A stretch of 64,000 bases of DNA from assembly GCF_004364555.1 (NCBI RefSeq), contig NZ_SOAM01000004.1, positions 186,001 through 250,000 on the forward strand, written 5' to 3'. Below the pieces are notes generated by a model. It saw only the letters and a program-made list of their open reading frames with translations. It was not told the DNA's origin and did no database searches. The DNA comes from Amnibacterium kyonggiense. GTDB taxonomy: Bacteria > Actinomycetota > Actinomycetes > Actinomycetales > Microbacteriaceae. How positions within the stretch are numbered: the first letter of the stretch is position 1; each line of letters begins with the position of its first letter. A program made the position numbers and the translations under genes. Of this stretch, positions 43,404 to 51,607 are shown one piece after another.

Positions 43404-44426
43404 TCAGGCGGGCGCGGGCTGCGGGCGCGGGAGCTCGAGCCAGAGGTCGACCTCCTCGCCCTCGTCCTCCAGGCCGAGGGCGGCCGCGGTCTCGTCGATC
43501 GTGATGGCCACGACCGTCACGGACTTGTCGGAGCCCTTCGGAGCGGTCCGGATAATGATGCGGTCGGAGTGGACGTGCGCGAGCTTCGCCGCGACCTCGT
43601 CGAGGATCGGCTCCATCAGGCCGGGGTCGACGTCGTCCAGGCCGCCGTCGTCGAGCACCTGCACGAACGCGCCGCGCCGGCGGTGCGCGATGACCTGATC
43701 CCGGAGGGCCTCGTTCAGGAGGCGCCGACCGCGGATCTCGTCCCGGATCGTCTGCTCGAGCACGCGGCACTCGGCGCGCGCGGCGTCGTCGAGGTCGCCG
43801 TCGGTCTCCGCGATGTGGAGCAGCATCGGCAGCGCGACGCGGCTCGTCTGCGTGAGCCGCACCTGCCGCTCGAAGTGGTGCGCGTCCTGCGCGGCCTGCC
43901 ACTCGACGGCCTCCCGCTCGGAGCGGGCGAACTGCTGGATGTCGCGCATCGCGTGCGAGAGCGAGCGGACGCCGAAGTACGCGGCCGCGACCCAGAGCGC
44001 CATCGGCGCCGCACCCACCGCGACGACGCCCGCGGGACCGGCCCAGACGAGCGTCTGCGCGACGACCAGGCCGACGCCGATCCACGCGTGCGCGGGCCGC
44101 CGCCGGAGCATCGTGAGCACGAGCAGGCAGCCGGCGGCGCCGATGTACCAGTGCGCGTTCCCCTGGACGCCGGGACCGGACATGCTGCTCGCGCAGAGCA
44201 GGGCCATGGCGAACGAGGTGCCCGCGTTCAGCCCGGACACGAGCGGGGACATCGCGGACCTGCGGCCCAGCAGCGTCAGGACGAACGCGACGGCGAAGAG
44301 CGCGAGCGCGATGACGACGCGCTCGGGGTGCAGGGACGAGGGCAGCGAGAGGACGCCTGCGCAGATCGTGCACGCCGCGACGACGCTCGCGAGGAGCGCG
44401 ATCAGCGGGCGGGGCATGGGGATCAC
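43404..44426 (-). CDS. Membrane kinase-like protein, signalling cassette 1
   Basis: 340 aa from GTG 44426 (GTGA overlap with the kinase stop). Four to five transmembrane helices, then a helical segment with a very conserved stretch CRVLEQTIRDEIRGRRLLN, and a C-terminal beta-rich domain (DRIIIRTAPKGSDKSV...VDLWLELPRP) placed like a kinase ATPase domain but without N- or G-box motifs. It has a paralogue in cassette 2 (46479) sharing the central block almost unchanged. Probably a non-catalytic partner that senses or tunes the kinase. Family name not known to me. Confidence 0.75.
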   Translation of the reverse strand: MIPMPRPLIALLASVVAACTICAGVLSLPSSLHPERVVIALALFAVAFVLTLLGRRSAMSPLVSGLNAGTSFAMALLCASSMSGPGVQGNAHWYIGAAGCLLVLTMLRRRPAHAWIGVGLVVAQTLVWAGPAGVVAVGAAPMALWVAAAYFGVRSLSHAMRDIQQFARSEREAVEWQAAQDAHHFERQVRLTQTSRVALPMLLHIAETDGDLDDAARAECRVLEQTIRDEIRGRRLLNEALRDQVIAHRRRGAFVQVLDDGGLDDVDPGLMEPILDEVAAKLAHVHSDRIIIRTAPKGSDKSVTVVAITIDETAAALGLEDEGEEVDLWLELPRPQPAPA

Positions 44427-45679
44427 GCCAGCACCGCCTCGCCGTCGGCGGGCGCCTGCGCGGGCGCGGAGGCACCGGCGGGCCATGACAGCACGAAGGT
44501 GGTCCCCTCCCCCAGCGCGGTCCGGAGGTCGACGGCGCCGCTCACGCGGCTCATGCGCTCGATGATCGAGACGCGCAGGCCGAGTCGCTCGGAAGCCACC
44601 TTCGCGGGGTCGAAGCCGCGCCCCTCGTCCTCGACGTGGACGCACACCGCGCCCTGACCGGTCCCCTTGACGAGCACGGAGCGCCGCACCTCGGGCCCAC
44701 CGGCGTGCTTCACGCTGTTCGTCATCGCCTGCACCGCCGCGGACACGAGGGCGTCGGCGACGTTCTCGGGCACGACGTCGGCGTCGACGTCCTGCGTCGA
44801 GAAGGTGAACGCGTCGCCGATCGCCCCGGACTCCTCCCGGATCCGGTCGAGCAGATCGCCGAGCGGGACCTTCGGGCCGACGGAGGACGCGACCGTCGCG
44901 CGGGAGAGCACGCCCATCGTGTGCTTCGCCATCCGCGCCGCGAGCCGCTGCGCCTCGGGCGTGTGCGCGCCGGCCGCGGACAGGAACGTGGTGAGGACGG
45001 AGTCGTGCACGAGGGCGTCGGTGCGGACGCGCTCGCTCTCCGTCGCCTCGTCGATCTGCGCGTCGGCGTAGCGGCTGAGCGCCGCCCCCTGGGCGGAGTC
45101 GACCTGCTTCGCGGCCCGGCGGACGGCGACGACGATGAGCAGCAGGCTGATCCCCACTTCGAACACCGCGGCACCGTCGAGCAGCGCCGACCCGAGCGTC
45201 GCCGCCCCGCCCGAGGCGGTCAGGCGGAGGCCGACGGTCGAGACGGAGACGAGGAGCACGTACACCGCCGCGACCGCCCAGCGGGACGCCACGACGACGA
45301 GCGCGCACGGCACGCCGGCGAGGGCGAAGAGCCACGGCTTCGTGTCGCCGACGTAGGTGTGGCCGATCGTGGCGGGCCAGAGCGCGAGCGCGCCGAAGTA
45401 CACGAGCCCGACGCCGCCGAACACGGCGCGCGTCCACTGGTGGAGCAGCGCAGCGAGCGCGGCGACGACGATCGAGCCGTAGACGGCGACCGCGAGCATG
45501 AGCGTCAGCCCCGGACGGAGGTCCGGCCAGTCCGCGACGAGCGCCGGGATCGTCGTCGCCGCGAACAGCAGGCCGAAGAGGCTGGCCATGCCCGCCAGCA
45601 GCATCTCGATGCGCCGCGAGCCGATCGGCGCGAGCCCCATGCGGGCCGCGAGGTCGCGGCCGCGGCCGTCAGTCGTCAT
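44423..45679 (-). CDS. Sensor histidine kinase, signalling cassette 1
   Basis: 418 aa. About six N-terminal helices without a large outside sensor domain, then a dimerisation segment with RVRTDALVHDSVLTTFL (phospho-acceptor His) and an intact HATPase domain: N-box AMTNSVKHAGG, G1-box VEDEGRGFDP and GEGTTFVLSW. It resembles NarL-partner kinases of actinobacteria. ATG 45679 overlaps the response-regulator stop by 11 bp; the next gene starts within its own stop, so regulator, kinase and partner are one operon. Confidence 0.9.
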   Translation of the reverse strand: MTTDGRGRDLAARMGLAPIGSRRIEMLLAGMASLFGLLFAATTIPALVADWPDLRPGLTLMLAVAVYGSIVVAALAALLHQWTRAVFGGVGLVYFGALALWPATIGHTYVGDTKPWLFALAGVPCALVVVASRWAVAAVYVLLVSVSTVGLRLTASGGAATLGSALLDGAAVFEVGISLLLIVVAVRRAAKQVDSAQGAALSRYADAQIDEATESERVRTDALVHDSVLTTFLSAAGAHTPEAQRLAARMAKHTMGVLSRATVASSVGPKVPLGDLLDRIREESGAIGDAFTFSTQDVDADVVPENVADALVSAAVQAMTNSVKHAGGPEVRRSVLVKGTGQGAVCVHVEDEGRGFDPAKVASERLGLRVSIIERMSRVSGAVDLRTALGEGTTFVLSWPAGASAPAQAPADGEAVLA

Positions 45680-46361
45680 GGAGGGAGGCGTCGGGGTCGA
45701 GGCCCGGCAGGATGCCGTCCTCGACCGCGCGCCGGAGCAGGTCGACCTTGGTCGGCGCGGGACGACCGACCTCGACGTACTTGACCCGGATCCGGTCGAG
45801 GTACTCGCGGACCGTCGACGGGGCGATGCCGAGCTGCTCGGCGACCATCCGCAGGGGCAGCCCCGACGCGTAGAGGTTGAGGACGTCGCGCTCACGCCGG
45901 CCGAGCTGCGCCTTCGCGAAGTCGGTGTCCGCGTCGATGGCGGTCGCCCACTCGAGGTTGTTCAGCACCGCACCGGACGCAACCGTGCGGATCGCCGCCA
46001 TCACGACCGCGGTGGCGGCGGACTTCGGGATGACCCCGGCCGCACCCGCGGCGAGCGCCTCACGCACGCCGGCCGCGCGGTCGGCGATCGAGTGGATGAG
46101 CACCCCGGCGCCGGTCGCCTGGCACGCCTTCACGTTGTCGGTGATGGAGACGCCGTCGCCGAGCGACAGGTCGAGCACGACGACGTCGATCTCACGGCCG
46201 CCCAGGCGGGACAGGAGGTCGGCGACGTTCGCCCCCTCCTCCACGAACTGGTACCCCTCCCGCATGCACGCCGCGAGGAGACCGAGGCGGACCGACTCGT
46301 GATCGTCGACGACCGCGACGCGGACGACATCGGTGGCACTCTCAGCCTGCGCGATCGACAC
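45669..46361 (-). CDS. NarL/LuxR-type response regulator, signalling cassette 1
   Basis: 230 aa from GTG 46361. Receiver domain: VVDDHESVR (acidic pocket), VVVLDLSLGDG (phospho-acceptor Asp), LIHSIAD (switch Ser) and GVIPKSA (Lys). C-terminal LuxR-type helix-turn-helix: LGRRERDVLNLYASG and LGIAPSTVREYLDRIRV. A 635-nt part of this gene (45688-46322) is identical to 48736-49370 in the second cassette, so both regulators should bind the same DNA sites. Downstream of the cassette 2 membrane gene across 117 bp, which may hold its own promoter. Confidence 0.93.
   Translation of the reverse strand: MSIAQAESATDVVRVAVVDDHESVRLGLLAACMREGYQFVEEGANVADLLSRLGGREIDVVVLDLSLGDGVSITDNVKACQATGAGVLIHSIADRAAGVREALAAGAAGVIPKSAATAVVMAAIRTVASGAVLNNLEWATAIDADTDFAKAQLGRRERDVLNLYASGLPLRMVAEQLGIAPSTVREYLDRIRVKYVEVGRPAPTKVDLLRRAVEDGILPGLDPDASLHDD
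45688..46322. repeat. 635-nt perfect direct repeat, unit 1 (within response-regulator gene)
   Basis: Identical base for base to 48736-49370, offset 3048, with no indels. The identity ends abruptly: two mismatches just beyond the left end (45686-45687) and clustered differences beyond 46322. The flanking kinase genes are much less alike, so the tract looks homogenised by gene conversion or recently copied. Confidence 0.9.
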
Positions 46362-46478
46362 GACCGGGCTCCTCTCCGTCAGCGACCCGTCCCGGGCGGG
46401 ACGGCGCGAGTGTATGTGCGGTGGCGCGGACCGAAGCGGCGCGCACGCCGGGGTCCCCGACCCCCAGAACGGGGTGGC

Positions 46479-47495
46479 TCACGCGAGCACCGGCCGCTCG
46501 AGCTCGAGCCACAGGTCGACCTGCTCCTCGTCGTCGTCGACACCGAGGGCGGCCGCGACCGGGTCGGTCGACATCGCGACGACGGTCACAGCCGTGTCGG
46601 AGTCGCGCGGCGCCGTCCGGATGATGATGCGGTCGGACGAGAGTCCCTCCAGGGCCGCCGCGATCTGCGCGAGCATCGGCTCGAGCACCGCCGCGGGGAT
46701 GTCGTCGATGCCGCCGTCGTCGTTGACCTGCACGAGCGCGCCGCGTCGGCGGTGCGCGACGACCTGCTCGCGCACCGCGTCGTTGAGCAGGCGGCGTCCG
46801 CGGATCTCGTCGCGGATCGTCTGCTCCAGCACGCGGCACTCGAAGCGGTCGGCGTCCGTGAGGCCGTCCTTCGCGGCCGCGATGCGGTGGAGCATCGACG
46901 ACGCGAGCCGGGCCGTGGTCGCGAGGCGCACCTGGCGCTCCGCGTGGTACGCGTCCTGAGCGGCCTCCCACTCGAGCGCCTCCCGCTCCGCCTCGGAGAA
47001 GGAGGAGAGGTGGTGCTCGGTGCGGGCGACGGCCCACCCGCCGGCGGCCATGACCGCGATGATCAGGGTCGCGGCGACGACGCCGAACCCGTTCAGCGCG
47101 TCGAATCCGCCCCACGCGTACGTGTGGACGAGCAGGCCGCCCATGAGGATCCAGGCCGCGCTCGCGCGGCGACGCCACAGGAGGACGACGACGAGGCAGG
47201 CGACGCCGCTCACGTACCATGCGCCGCTGCTGTAGCTGTCGTGCACGGGGTCGAGTCCGACGCTGCCGAGCACCGGGAGCAGGAGCCCGGAGGCGACGAT
47301 CACGATCGTCGCCGGCAGCGAGGCGCGCCCGATCCGGACGATGGAGACCCCGAACGCGAGCCCGAAGAAGCCGAGCGCGATGAGGTTCGTGAGCGGCGAG
47401 CGGGCGGTCGCGATCCAGATGACCGCGAACGCGGCGGTGTAGGCCGCGATGGCGGAGGCGAGGCCCGCGGAGAACCAGCGGGGGACGACGATCAC
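46479..47495 (-). CDS. Membrane kinase-like protein, signalling cassette 2
   Basis: 338 aa from GTG 47495, overlapping the kinase 2 stop. Same plan as the cassette 1 protein: about five helices, the block CRVLEQTIRDEIRGRRLLN, AHRRRGALVQVNDDGGIDD, then a beta-rich end (SDRIIIRTAPRDSDTAV, VDLWLELERP). No ATP-binding boxes. The conserved central block against a diverged membrane part suggests a shared interaction with a kinase or regulator and different inputs. It is followed by a 117-bp gap before cassette 1. Confidence 0.75.
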   Translation of the reverse strand: MIVVPRWFSAGLASAIAAYTAAFAVIWIATARSPLTNLIALGFFGLAFGVSIVRIGRASLPATIVIVASGLLLPVLGSVGLDPVHDSYSSGAWYVSGVACLVVVLLWRRRASAAWILMGGLLVHTYAWGGFDALNGFGVVAATLIIAVMAAGGWAVARTEHHLSSFSEAEREALEWEAAQDAYHAERQVRLATTARLASSMLHRIAAAKDGLTDADRFECRVLEQTIRDEIRGRRLLNDAVREQVVAHRRRGALVQVNDDGGIDDIPAAVLEPMLAQIAAALEGLSSDRIIIRTAPRDSDTAVTVVAMSTDPVAAALGVDDDEEQVDLWLELERPVLA

Positions 47496-48727
47496 GCCGA
47501 CACCTCCGCGCGCTCGGGGCGGATCGCGGTGCCGGAGACGACGACGGAGCCCCAGCTGAGCACGACCGCGGTGCCGCCCGCGCTCCCCGCGCGGACGTCG
47601 GCGCGGCCGTCGACGCTGCGCATGAGCTCGGCGGCGTCGCGGAGGAGCGCCGCGCGCTCGTGCCCCGCTTCGGCGGGGTCGAACGCCGCGCCGTCGTCCT
47701 CGAGGACGATGCGGATGCCGTCCGGGCCGAGCTCGCTCATCCGGATCGTGCGGGACGTCGCCTCGTCCGTGTGCAGCGAACCGGCCGTGACCGCGAGCAG
47801 GAGCGCGTCGACGAGCGCCTCCCCCGCCTCGACGGGGAGCACGAGGTCGTGGAGGCTGCCGAGGTCCTGGACGTCCCACCCGGGCAGCACGCCCGCGAAC
47901 CGGTCGGCGGCGTCGCCGAGGACCTTGCCGAACGGCACCGCCGGTCCGGTGTCGCCGGCGCGGCTCACGTGCGCGAGGACGCGGAGGGCGTTCGCCGCCA
48001 TGCGGCGGGCGAGCTCCTCCGCCTCCGGGTCGCGGGCGGCGGCGGCCGCGAGGAAGGTCGTGAGCACGGAGTCGTGCACGAGGGCGTCGGTGCGGACGCG
48101 CTCGTGCTCCGTCGCGTCGTCGAGCCGGGAGCGGCCGTAGCCCGCGAGCGCCGTCTGCTGGGCCAGGTCGGCGCGCTCGACGCCGCGGCGGACGGCGGCG
48201 ATGAGGATGACGAGGACCGTCGACACGGCGATGCCGAAGAGGCCGTTCGCGACGGCGTCGGCGATCCCGAGCCCGCCGCGGAGGACGAGGACCGTCGCGA
48301 TGGCGGCCGAGAGGAGCATCGCGGCCCAGATCGGGGCGGCCGCCCGGCGGAACGCGACGGCGAGGTAGGCCGCGACGACCGGGAGGAGCGCGATGAACCA
48401 CGGCATCGGCGCGTCCGGGACGGGACCGCTGATCGAGAACGGCCAGACGGCGGCGGCCGCGCAGAACAGGATGGAGGCGCCGAGGAACAGGCTCCGCGCG
48501 CGCGACGGCACGAGCCCCGCGACGGTGCCGAGCAGCACCGATCCGGCGACGAGCGCCACGGCGGCGCCGCCGACGGGGCCGGCCATGGTCGGCCAGTCCG
48601 CGACGAGGCCGTCGAGGGTCTGGAGCGCGTAGAGCAGCCCGAACGCCGCGACGATGACGCCGAGGTACTTCTGGAACCGCAGAGCGCCCACGCGGTGGGC
48701 CGACACCCCGCGGAGGTCAGTCGTCAT
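47492..48727 (-). CDS. Sensor kinase homologue with degenerate ATPase domain, signalling cassette 2
   Basis: 411 aa. Membrane half with about six helices, then the same phospho-acceptor segment as kinase 1, RVRTDALVHDSVLTTFL. The ATPase domain is altered: where kinase 1 has NSVKHA (N-box) this one has TAGSLH, and DEGRGFDP is DDGAAFDP. The glycine run near the end (AGGTAVVLSW) remains. Loss of the N-box Asn, which coordinates magnesium-ATP, predicts a pseudokinase. It could still accept phosphoryl groups or act as a phosphatase or in heterodimers with kinase 1. ATG overlaps the regulator stop by 11 bp. Confidence 0.85.
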   Translation of the reverse strand: MTTDLRGVSAHRVGALRFQKYLGVIVAAFGLLYALQTLDGLVADWPTMAGPVGGAAVALVAGSVLLGTVAGLVPSRARSLFLGASILFCAAAAVWPFSISGPVPDAPMPWFIALLPVVAAYLAVAFRRAAAPIWAAMLLSAAIATVLVLRGGLGIADAVANGLFGIAVSTVLVILIAAVRRGVERADLAQQTALAGYGRSRLDDATEHERVRTDALVHDSVLTTFLAAAAARDPEAEELARRMAANALRVLAHVSRAGDTGPAVPFGKVLGDAADRFAGVLPGWDVQDLGSLHDLVLPVEAGEALVDALLLAVTAGSLHTDEATSRTIRMSELGPDGIRIVLEDDGAAFDPAEAGHERAALLRDAAELMRSVDGRADVRAGSAGGTAVVLSWGSVVVSGTAIRPERAEVSA

Positions 48728-49412
48728 GGAGGGGCGCGTCGGGGTCGAGGCCCGGCAGGATGCCGTCCTCGACCGCGCGCCGGAGCAGGTCGACCTTGGT
48801 CGGCGCGGGACGACCGACCTCGACGTACTTGACCCGGATCCGGTCGAGGTACTCGCGGACCGTCGACGGGGCGATGCCGAGCTGCTCGGCGACCATCCGC
48901 AGGGGCAGCCCCGACGCGTAGAGGTTGAGGACGTCGCGCTCACGCCGGCCGAGCTGCGCCTTCGCGAAGTCGGTGTCCGCGTCGATGGCGGTCGCCCACT
49001 CGAGGTTGTTCAGCACCGCACCGGACGCAACCGTGCGGATCGCCGCCATCACGACCGCGGTGGCGGCGGACTTCGGGATGACCCCGGCCGCACCCGCGGC
49101 GAGCGCCTCACGCACGCCGGCCGCGCGGTCGGCGATCGAGTGGATGAGCACCCCGGCGCCGGTCGCCTGGCACGCCTTCACGTTGTCGGTGATGGAGACG
49201 CCGTCGCCGAGCGACAGGTCGAGCACGACGACGTCGATCTCACGGCCGCCCAGGCGGGACAGGAGGTCGGCGACGTTCGCCCCCTCCTCCACGAACTGGT
49301 ACCCCTCCCGCATGCACGCCGCGAGGAGACCGAGGCGGACCGACTCGTGATCGTCGACGACCGCGACGCGCACCACATCGGTGGTGCTCTCGACTGCCTG
49401 CGCGATGGACAC
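48717..49412 (-). CDS. NarL/LuxR-type response regulator, signalling cassette 2
   Basis: 231 aa from GTG 49412. Same receiver and helix-turn-helix motifs as the cassette 1 regulator; the two proteins differ only in about eight residues at the extreme N-terminus (AQAVESTTDVV versus AQAESATDVV) and one near the C-terminus (APLHDD versus ASLHDD). First gene of the six-gene block; its promoter should lie in 49413-49500. Because the DNA-binding halves are identical, this pair can integrate signals from two different kinases on one regulon. Confidence 0.93.
   Translation of the reverse strand: MSIAQAVESTTDVVRVAVVDDHESVRLGLLAACMREGYQFVEEGANVADLLSRLGGREIDVVVLDLSLGDGVSITDNVKACQATGAGVLIHSIADRAAGVREALAAGAAGVIPKSAATAVVMAAIRTVASGAVLNNLEWATAIDADTDFAKAQLGRRERDVLNLYASGLPLRMVAEQLGIAPSTVREYLDRIRVKYVEVGRPAPTKVDLLRRAVEDGILPGLDPDAPLHDD
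48736..49370. repeat. 635-nt perfect direct repeat, unit 2 (within response-regulator gene)
   Basis: Partner of 45688-46322. Identity includes all third codon positions, whereas the kinases beside each copy are clearly diverged. Confidence 0.9.
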
Positions 49413-49555
49413 GGTGGATGCTCCTGGGATCTCGGATCGGTCCATCCACGGTAGGAGCGGCACCCGCCCCGCGTCCCGCCCCTGATCGGGGCTGTGTGGT
49501 CCCCAGTTGTGGTGCCTGCGGAATCCGCACGACGGGCCGGCCGCCCCTCCCCGCC

Positions 49556-49588
49556 GGTCGAGGTGCGAGCGAAGCGAGCCTCGAGACC
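49556..49588. repeat. Short palindromic repeat GGTCGAGG...CCTCGAGACC
   Basis: 33-nt imperfect palindrome with the core GCGAGCGAAGCGAGC, a motif I recognise as a frequent intergenic palindrome in Microbacteriaceae-type genomes. It lies downstream of the reverse-strand methyltransferase gene stop (49623), at 35 nt distance. Confidence 0.55.
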
Positions 49589-49622
49589 ACAGCAGCGCAG
49601 TGATCTGGCCGGAGCGGAGGGC

Positions 49623-50813
49623 TCAGGCGTCGGGGACGAGGCGGGCGACGGCCTCGAGGTGGTGCGTGTTCGGGAACAGGTCGAACGCGGCCAGCGACGC
49701 CGCGCGCCAGCCGCGGTCCGCGAACGTGCCGAGGTCCCGGGCGAGGGCGACCGGGTCGCACGCGACGTAGACGATCTGCGCGGGGCGGCTGGCCGCGATC
49801 GCGTCGACGACCTCCGCGCCGGCGCCGGAGCGCGGCGGGTCGAGAAGCACGGTCGCGCCGGGTCGCCGCGTCCGCTCCGCCTCGAGGAAGGCGTCGACGC
49901 GCGCCTCGACGGCCCGCGCGCGCGGGAGGTCCGCGAGGTTCGCGCGCGCGTGGCCGCTCGCCGCGCGGTCCGACTCGACGGTGGTCACGCGCACGTCCCG
50001 CCCGCCCGCGAGCGCCGCGGCGAGCAGGCCGACGCCGCCGTACAGGTCGAGGTTGTCCGCGTCCGGGTCGAGCAGCGCCGGGTCGACCGCGGCGCGCACC
50101 GCGTCCGTGAGCACCTGGGGGGCGGCCGGGTGCACCTGCCAGAACCCGAGCGCCTCGAGCCGGAACGTCCGATCGCCGACGCGCTCCTCGATCACCGGAC
50201 GGCGGTCCCGCGGGCCGGCCGCGAACGCGTCCCCACCCGCGGCCACGAGGTCGAGCTCGCGGCCACGGGCGCGCTCGGGCAGCAGGCGCTCGAGCGGCTC
50301 GACCGCGAGCGGCAGGTCGCGCACCGGGATCACCCGCTTCGACCGGGCCGCGTAGGGCCCGACGCGACCGCCGCGGTCCACGTGCAGCCGGACGCGGGTG
50401 CGCGACCGGGTGCCGTCGGGTCGCCCGGGCACCGCGGCGACCTCGGGCGCGAGCGCGTCGACCTCCGACGCCGGCAGACGGCCGATGCGGCCGAGCGCGT
50501 CGCGGAGGACCTCCCCCTTCAGCGCCCGCTGCCGCGCGGGTGCGATGTGCCCGAACTCCGCCCCGCCGGCGCGCTGCTCGGGCGCCCGGTCGACGGACGC
50601 GGCGGCCCACACGTGCGGCACGCGGTCCGGGGACGGGTCGAGCACGCGGACCGTCTCCGCGCGCCAGAAGCGGTCGTGCCGGTCGTCCGTGACGCGGGCG
50701 AGCACGCGTTCGCCCGGGATCGCGTCGGCGACGAACACGACTCGGCCGCGGTGCTCGGCGACGGCGACGCCGCCGTGCGCGATCCGCAGCACGTCCAGCT
50801 CGAGGTCCGTCAC
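49623..50813 (-). CDS. Class I SAM-dependent RNA methyltransferase, TrmA/RumA family
   Basis: 396 aa from GTG 50813. N-terminal TRAM-like OB domain (ELDVLRIAHGGVAVAEHRGRVVFV), central domain, and C-terminal methyltransferase: DLYGGVGLLAAALAGG (SAM site), LDPPRSGAGAEVV, and YVACDPVALARDL where the Cys is the catalytic nucleophile for uracil C5 methylation. Target could be tRNA or 23S rRNA uridine; not decidable. The iron-sulfur cysteine cluster of RlmD is absent. Convergent signalling cassette lies downstream, divergent maf upstream. Confidence 0.9.
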   Translation of the reverse strand: MTDLELDVLRIAHGGVAVAEHRGRVVFVADAIPGERVLARVTDDRHDRFWRAETVRVLDPSPDRVPHVWAAASVDRAPEQRAGGAEFGHIAPARQRALKGEVLRDALGRIGRLPASEVDALAPEVAAVPGRPDGTRSRTRVRLHVDRGGRVGPYAARSKRVIPVRDLPLAVEPLERLLPERARGRELDLVAAGGDAFAAGPRDRRPVIEERVGDRTFRLEALGFWQVHPAAPQVLTDAVRAAVDPALLDPDADNLDLYGGVGLLAAALAGGRDVRVTTVESDRAASGHARANLADLPRARAVEARVDAFLEAERTRRPGATVLLDPPRSGAGAEVVDAIAASRPAQIVYVACDPVALARDLGTFADRGWRAASLAAFDLFPNTHHLEAVARLVPDA

Positions 50814-50884
50814 CCCACCAGCCTGGCCCATCCGCTCGTGCGGCGGCGCACGCGGGAGCGCCGCAGAACCGGAAGGCTGGAGGG

Positions 50885-51520
50885 ATGCGGCTCATCCTCG
50901 CGTCCACCTCCCCCGCCCGTCTCGCGCTGCTCCGCGCCGCCGGGATCGAGCCCGAGACCGTGCCGCCCGGCGTCGACGAGGAGGCCGCGGTCGCCGCCGC
51001 CGAGCTGCAGCGGGGCGCGCCGCTCGAGCCGGAGGACCTCGTGCAGCTGCTCGCGCGCCTGAAGGCGGAGGCCGTGGCGGAGGTCGTCGGCACGACGGAC
51101 GCGCTGATCCTCGGCGGCGACTCGGCCTTCGCCTTCGACGGCACGACCTTCGGCAAGCCGCACGAGCCCGCCATCGCGACCGCGCGCTGGCACGCCCAGC
51201 GCGGCGGCACCGGCGTGCTCCACTCCGGCCACCACCTCGTCGACGCCCGCACGGGCGAGGGGTTCGGCGAGACCGCGCGCGCCTCCGTCCGGTTCGCTCC
51301 CGACCTCGATGACGAGGAGATCACCGCTTACGTCGCGAGCGGCGAGCCGCTGTCCGTCGCCGGCGCGTTCACGATCGACGGGCTCGCAGGCCCCTTCATC
51401 GAGCACGTCGACGGCGACCCCTCGACGGTCGTCGGCCTGTCGCTCAGCACGCTCCGCCGCCTGGTCCGCCGCACGGGGACGTCCTGGCCGTCGCTCTGGA
51501 ACCGGCCGCCGTCGGCATGA
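50885..51520 (+). CDS. maf: Maf-type nucleotide pyrophosphatase
   Basis: 211 aa. House-cleaning pyrophosphatase that removes non-canonical nucleotides. Starts with the family signature LILASTSPARLALLRAAG, followed by the conserved GGDSAFAF (Asp; usual GADT) and FGKPHEPAIA segments, then SGHHLVDA. Full length. Precedes the carboxylase alpha gene by 87 bp, the usual actinobacterial neighbourhood, and faces the methyltransferase gene divergently. Confidence 0.93.
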   Translation: MRLILASTSPARLALLRAAGIEPETVPPGVDEEAAVAAAELQRGAPLEPEDLVQLLARLKAEAVAEVVGTTDALILGGDSAFAFDGTTFGKPHEPAIATARWHAQRGGTGVLHSGHHLVDARTGEGFGETARASVRFAPDLDDEEITAYVASGEPLSVAGAFTIDGLAGPFIEHVDGDPSTVVGLSLSTLRRLVRRTGTSWPSLWNRPPSA

Positions 51521-51607
51521 GCTGGTGCGATCGGCACACGGATCGAGGCGGAGGTTTGTAGAGGGTCACCAAAGGGCTTCGGGCGCCTGCGAATACAGTA
51601 AGGATCC

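Noticed and set aside
43054-43698. + strand ORF in the intergenic region next to the signalling genes
   Set aside because: Runs into the reverse-strand kinase-like gene, shows no conserved features and crosses the terminator and palindrome.
51590-51607. TACAGT as a -10 box for the carboxylase alpha gene
   Set aside because: No acceptable -35 element at the right distance and it would give an almost leaderless mRNA; left unassigned.
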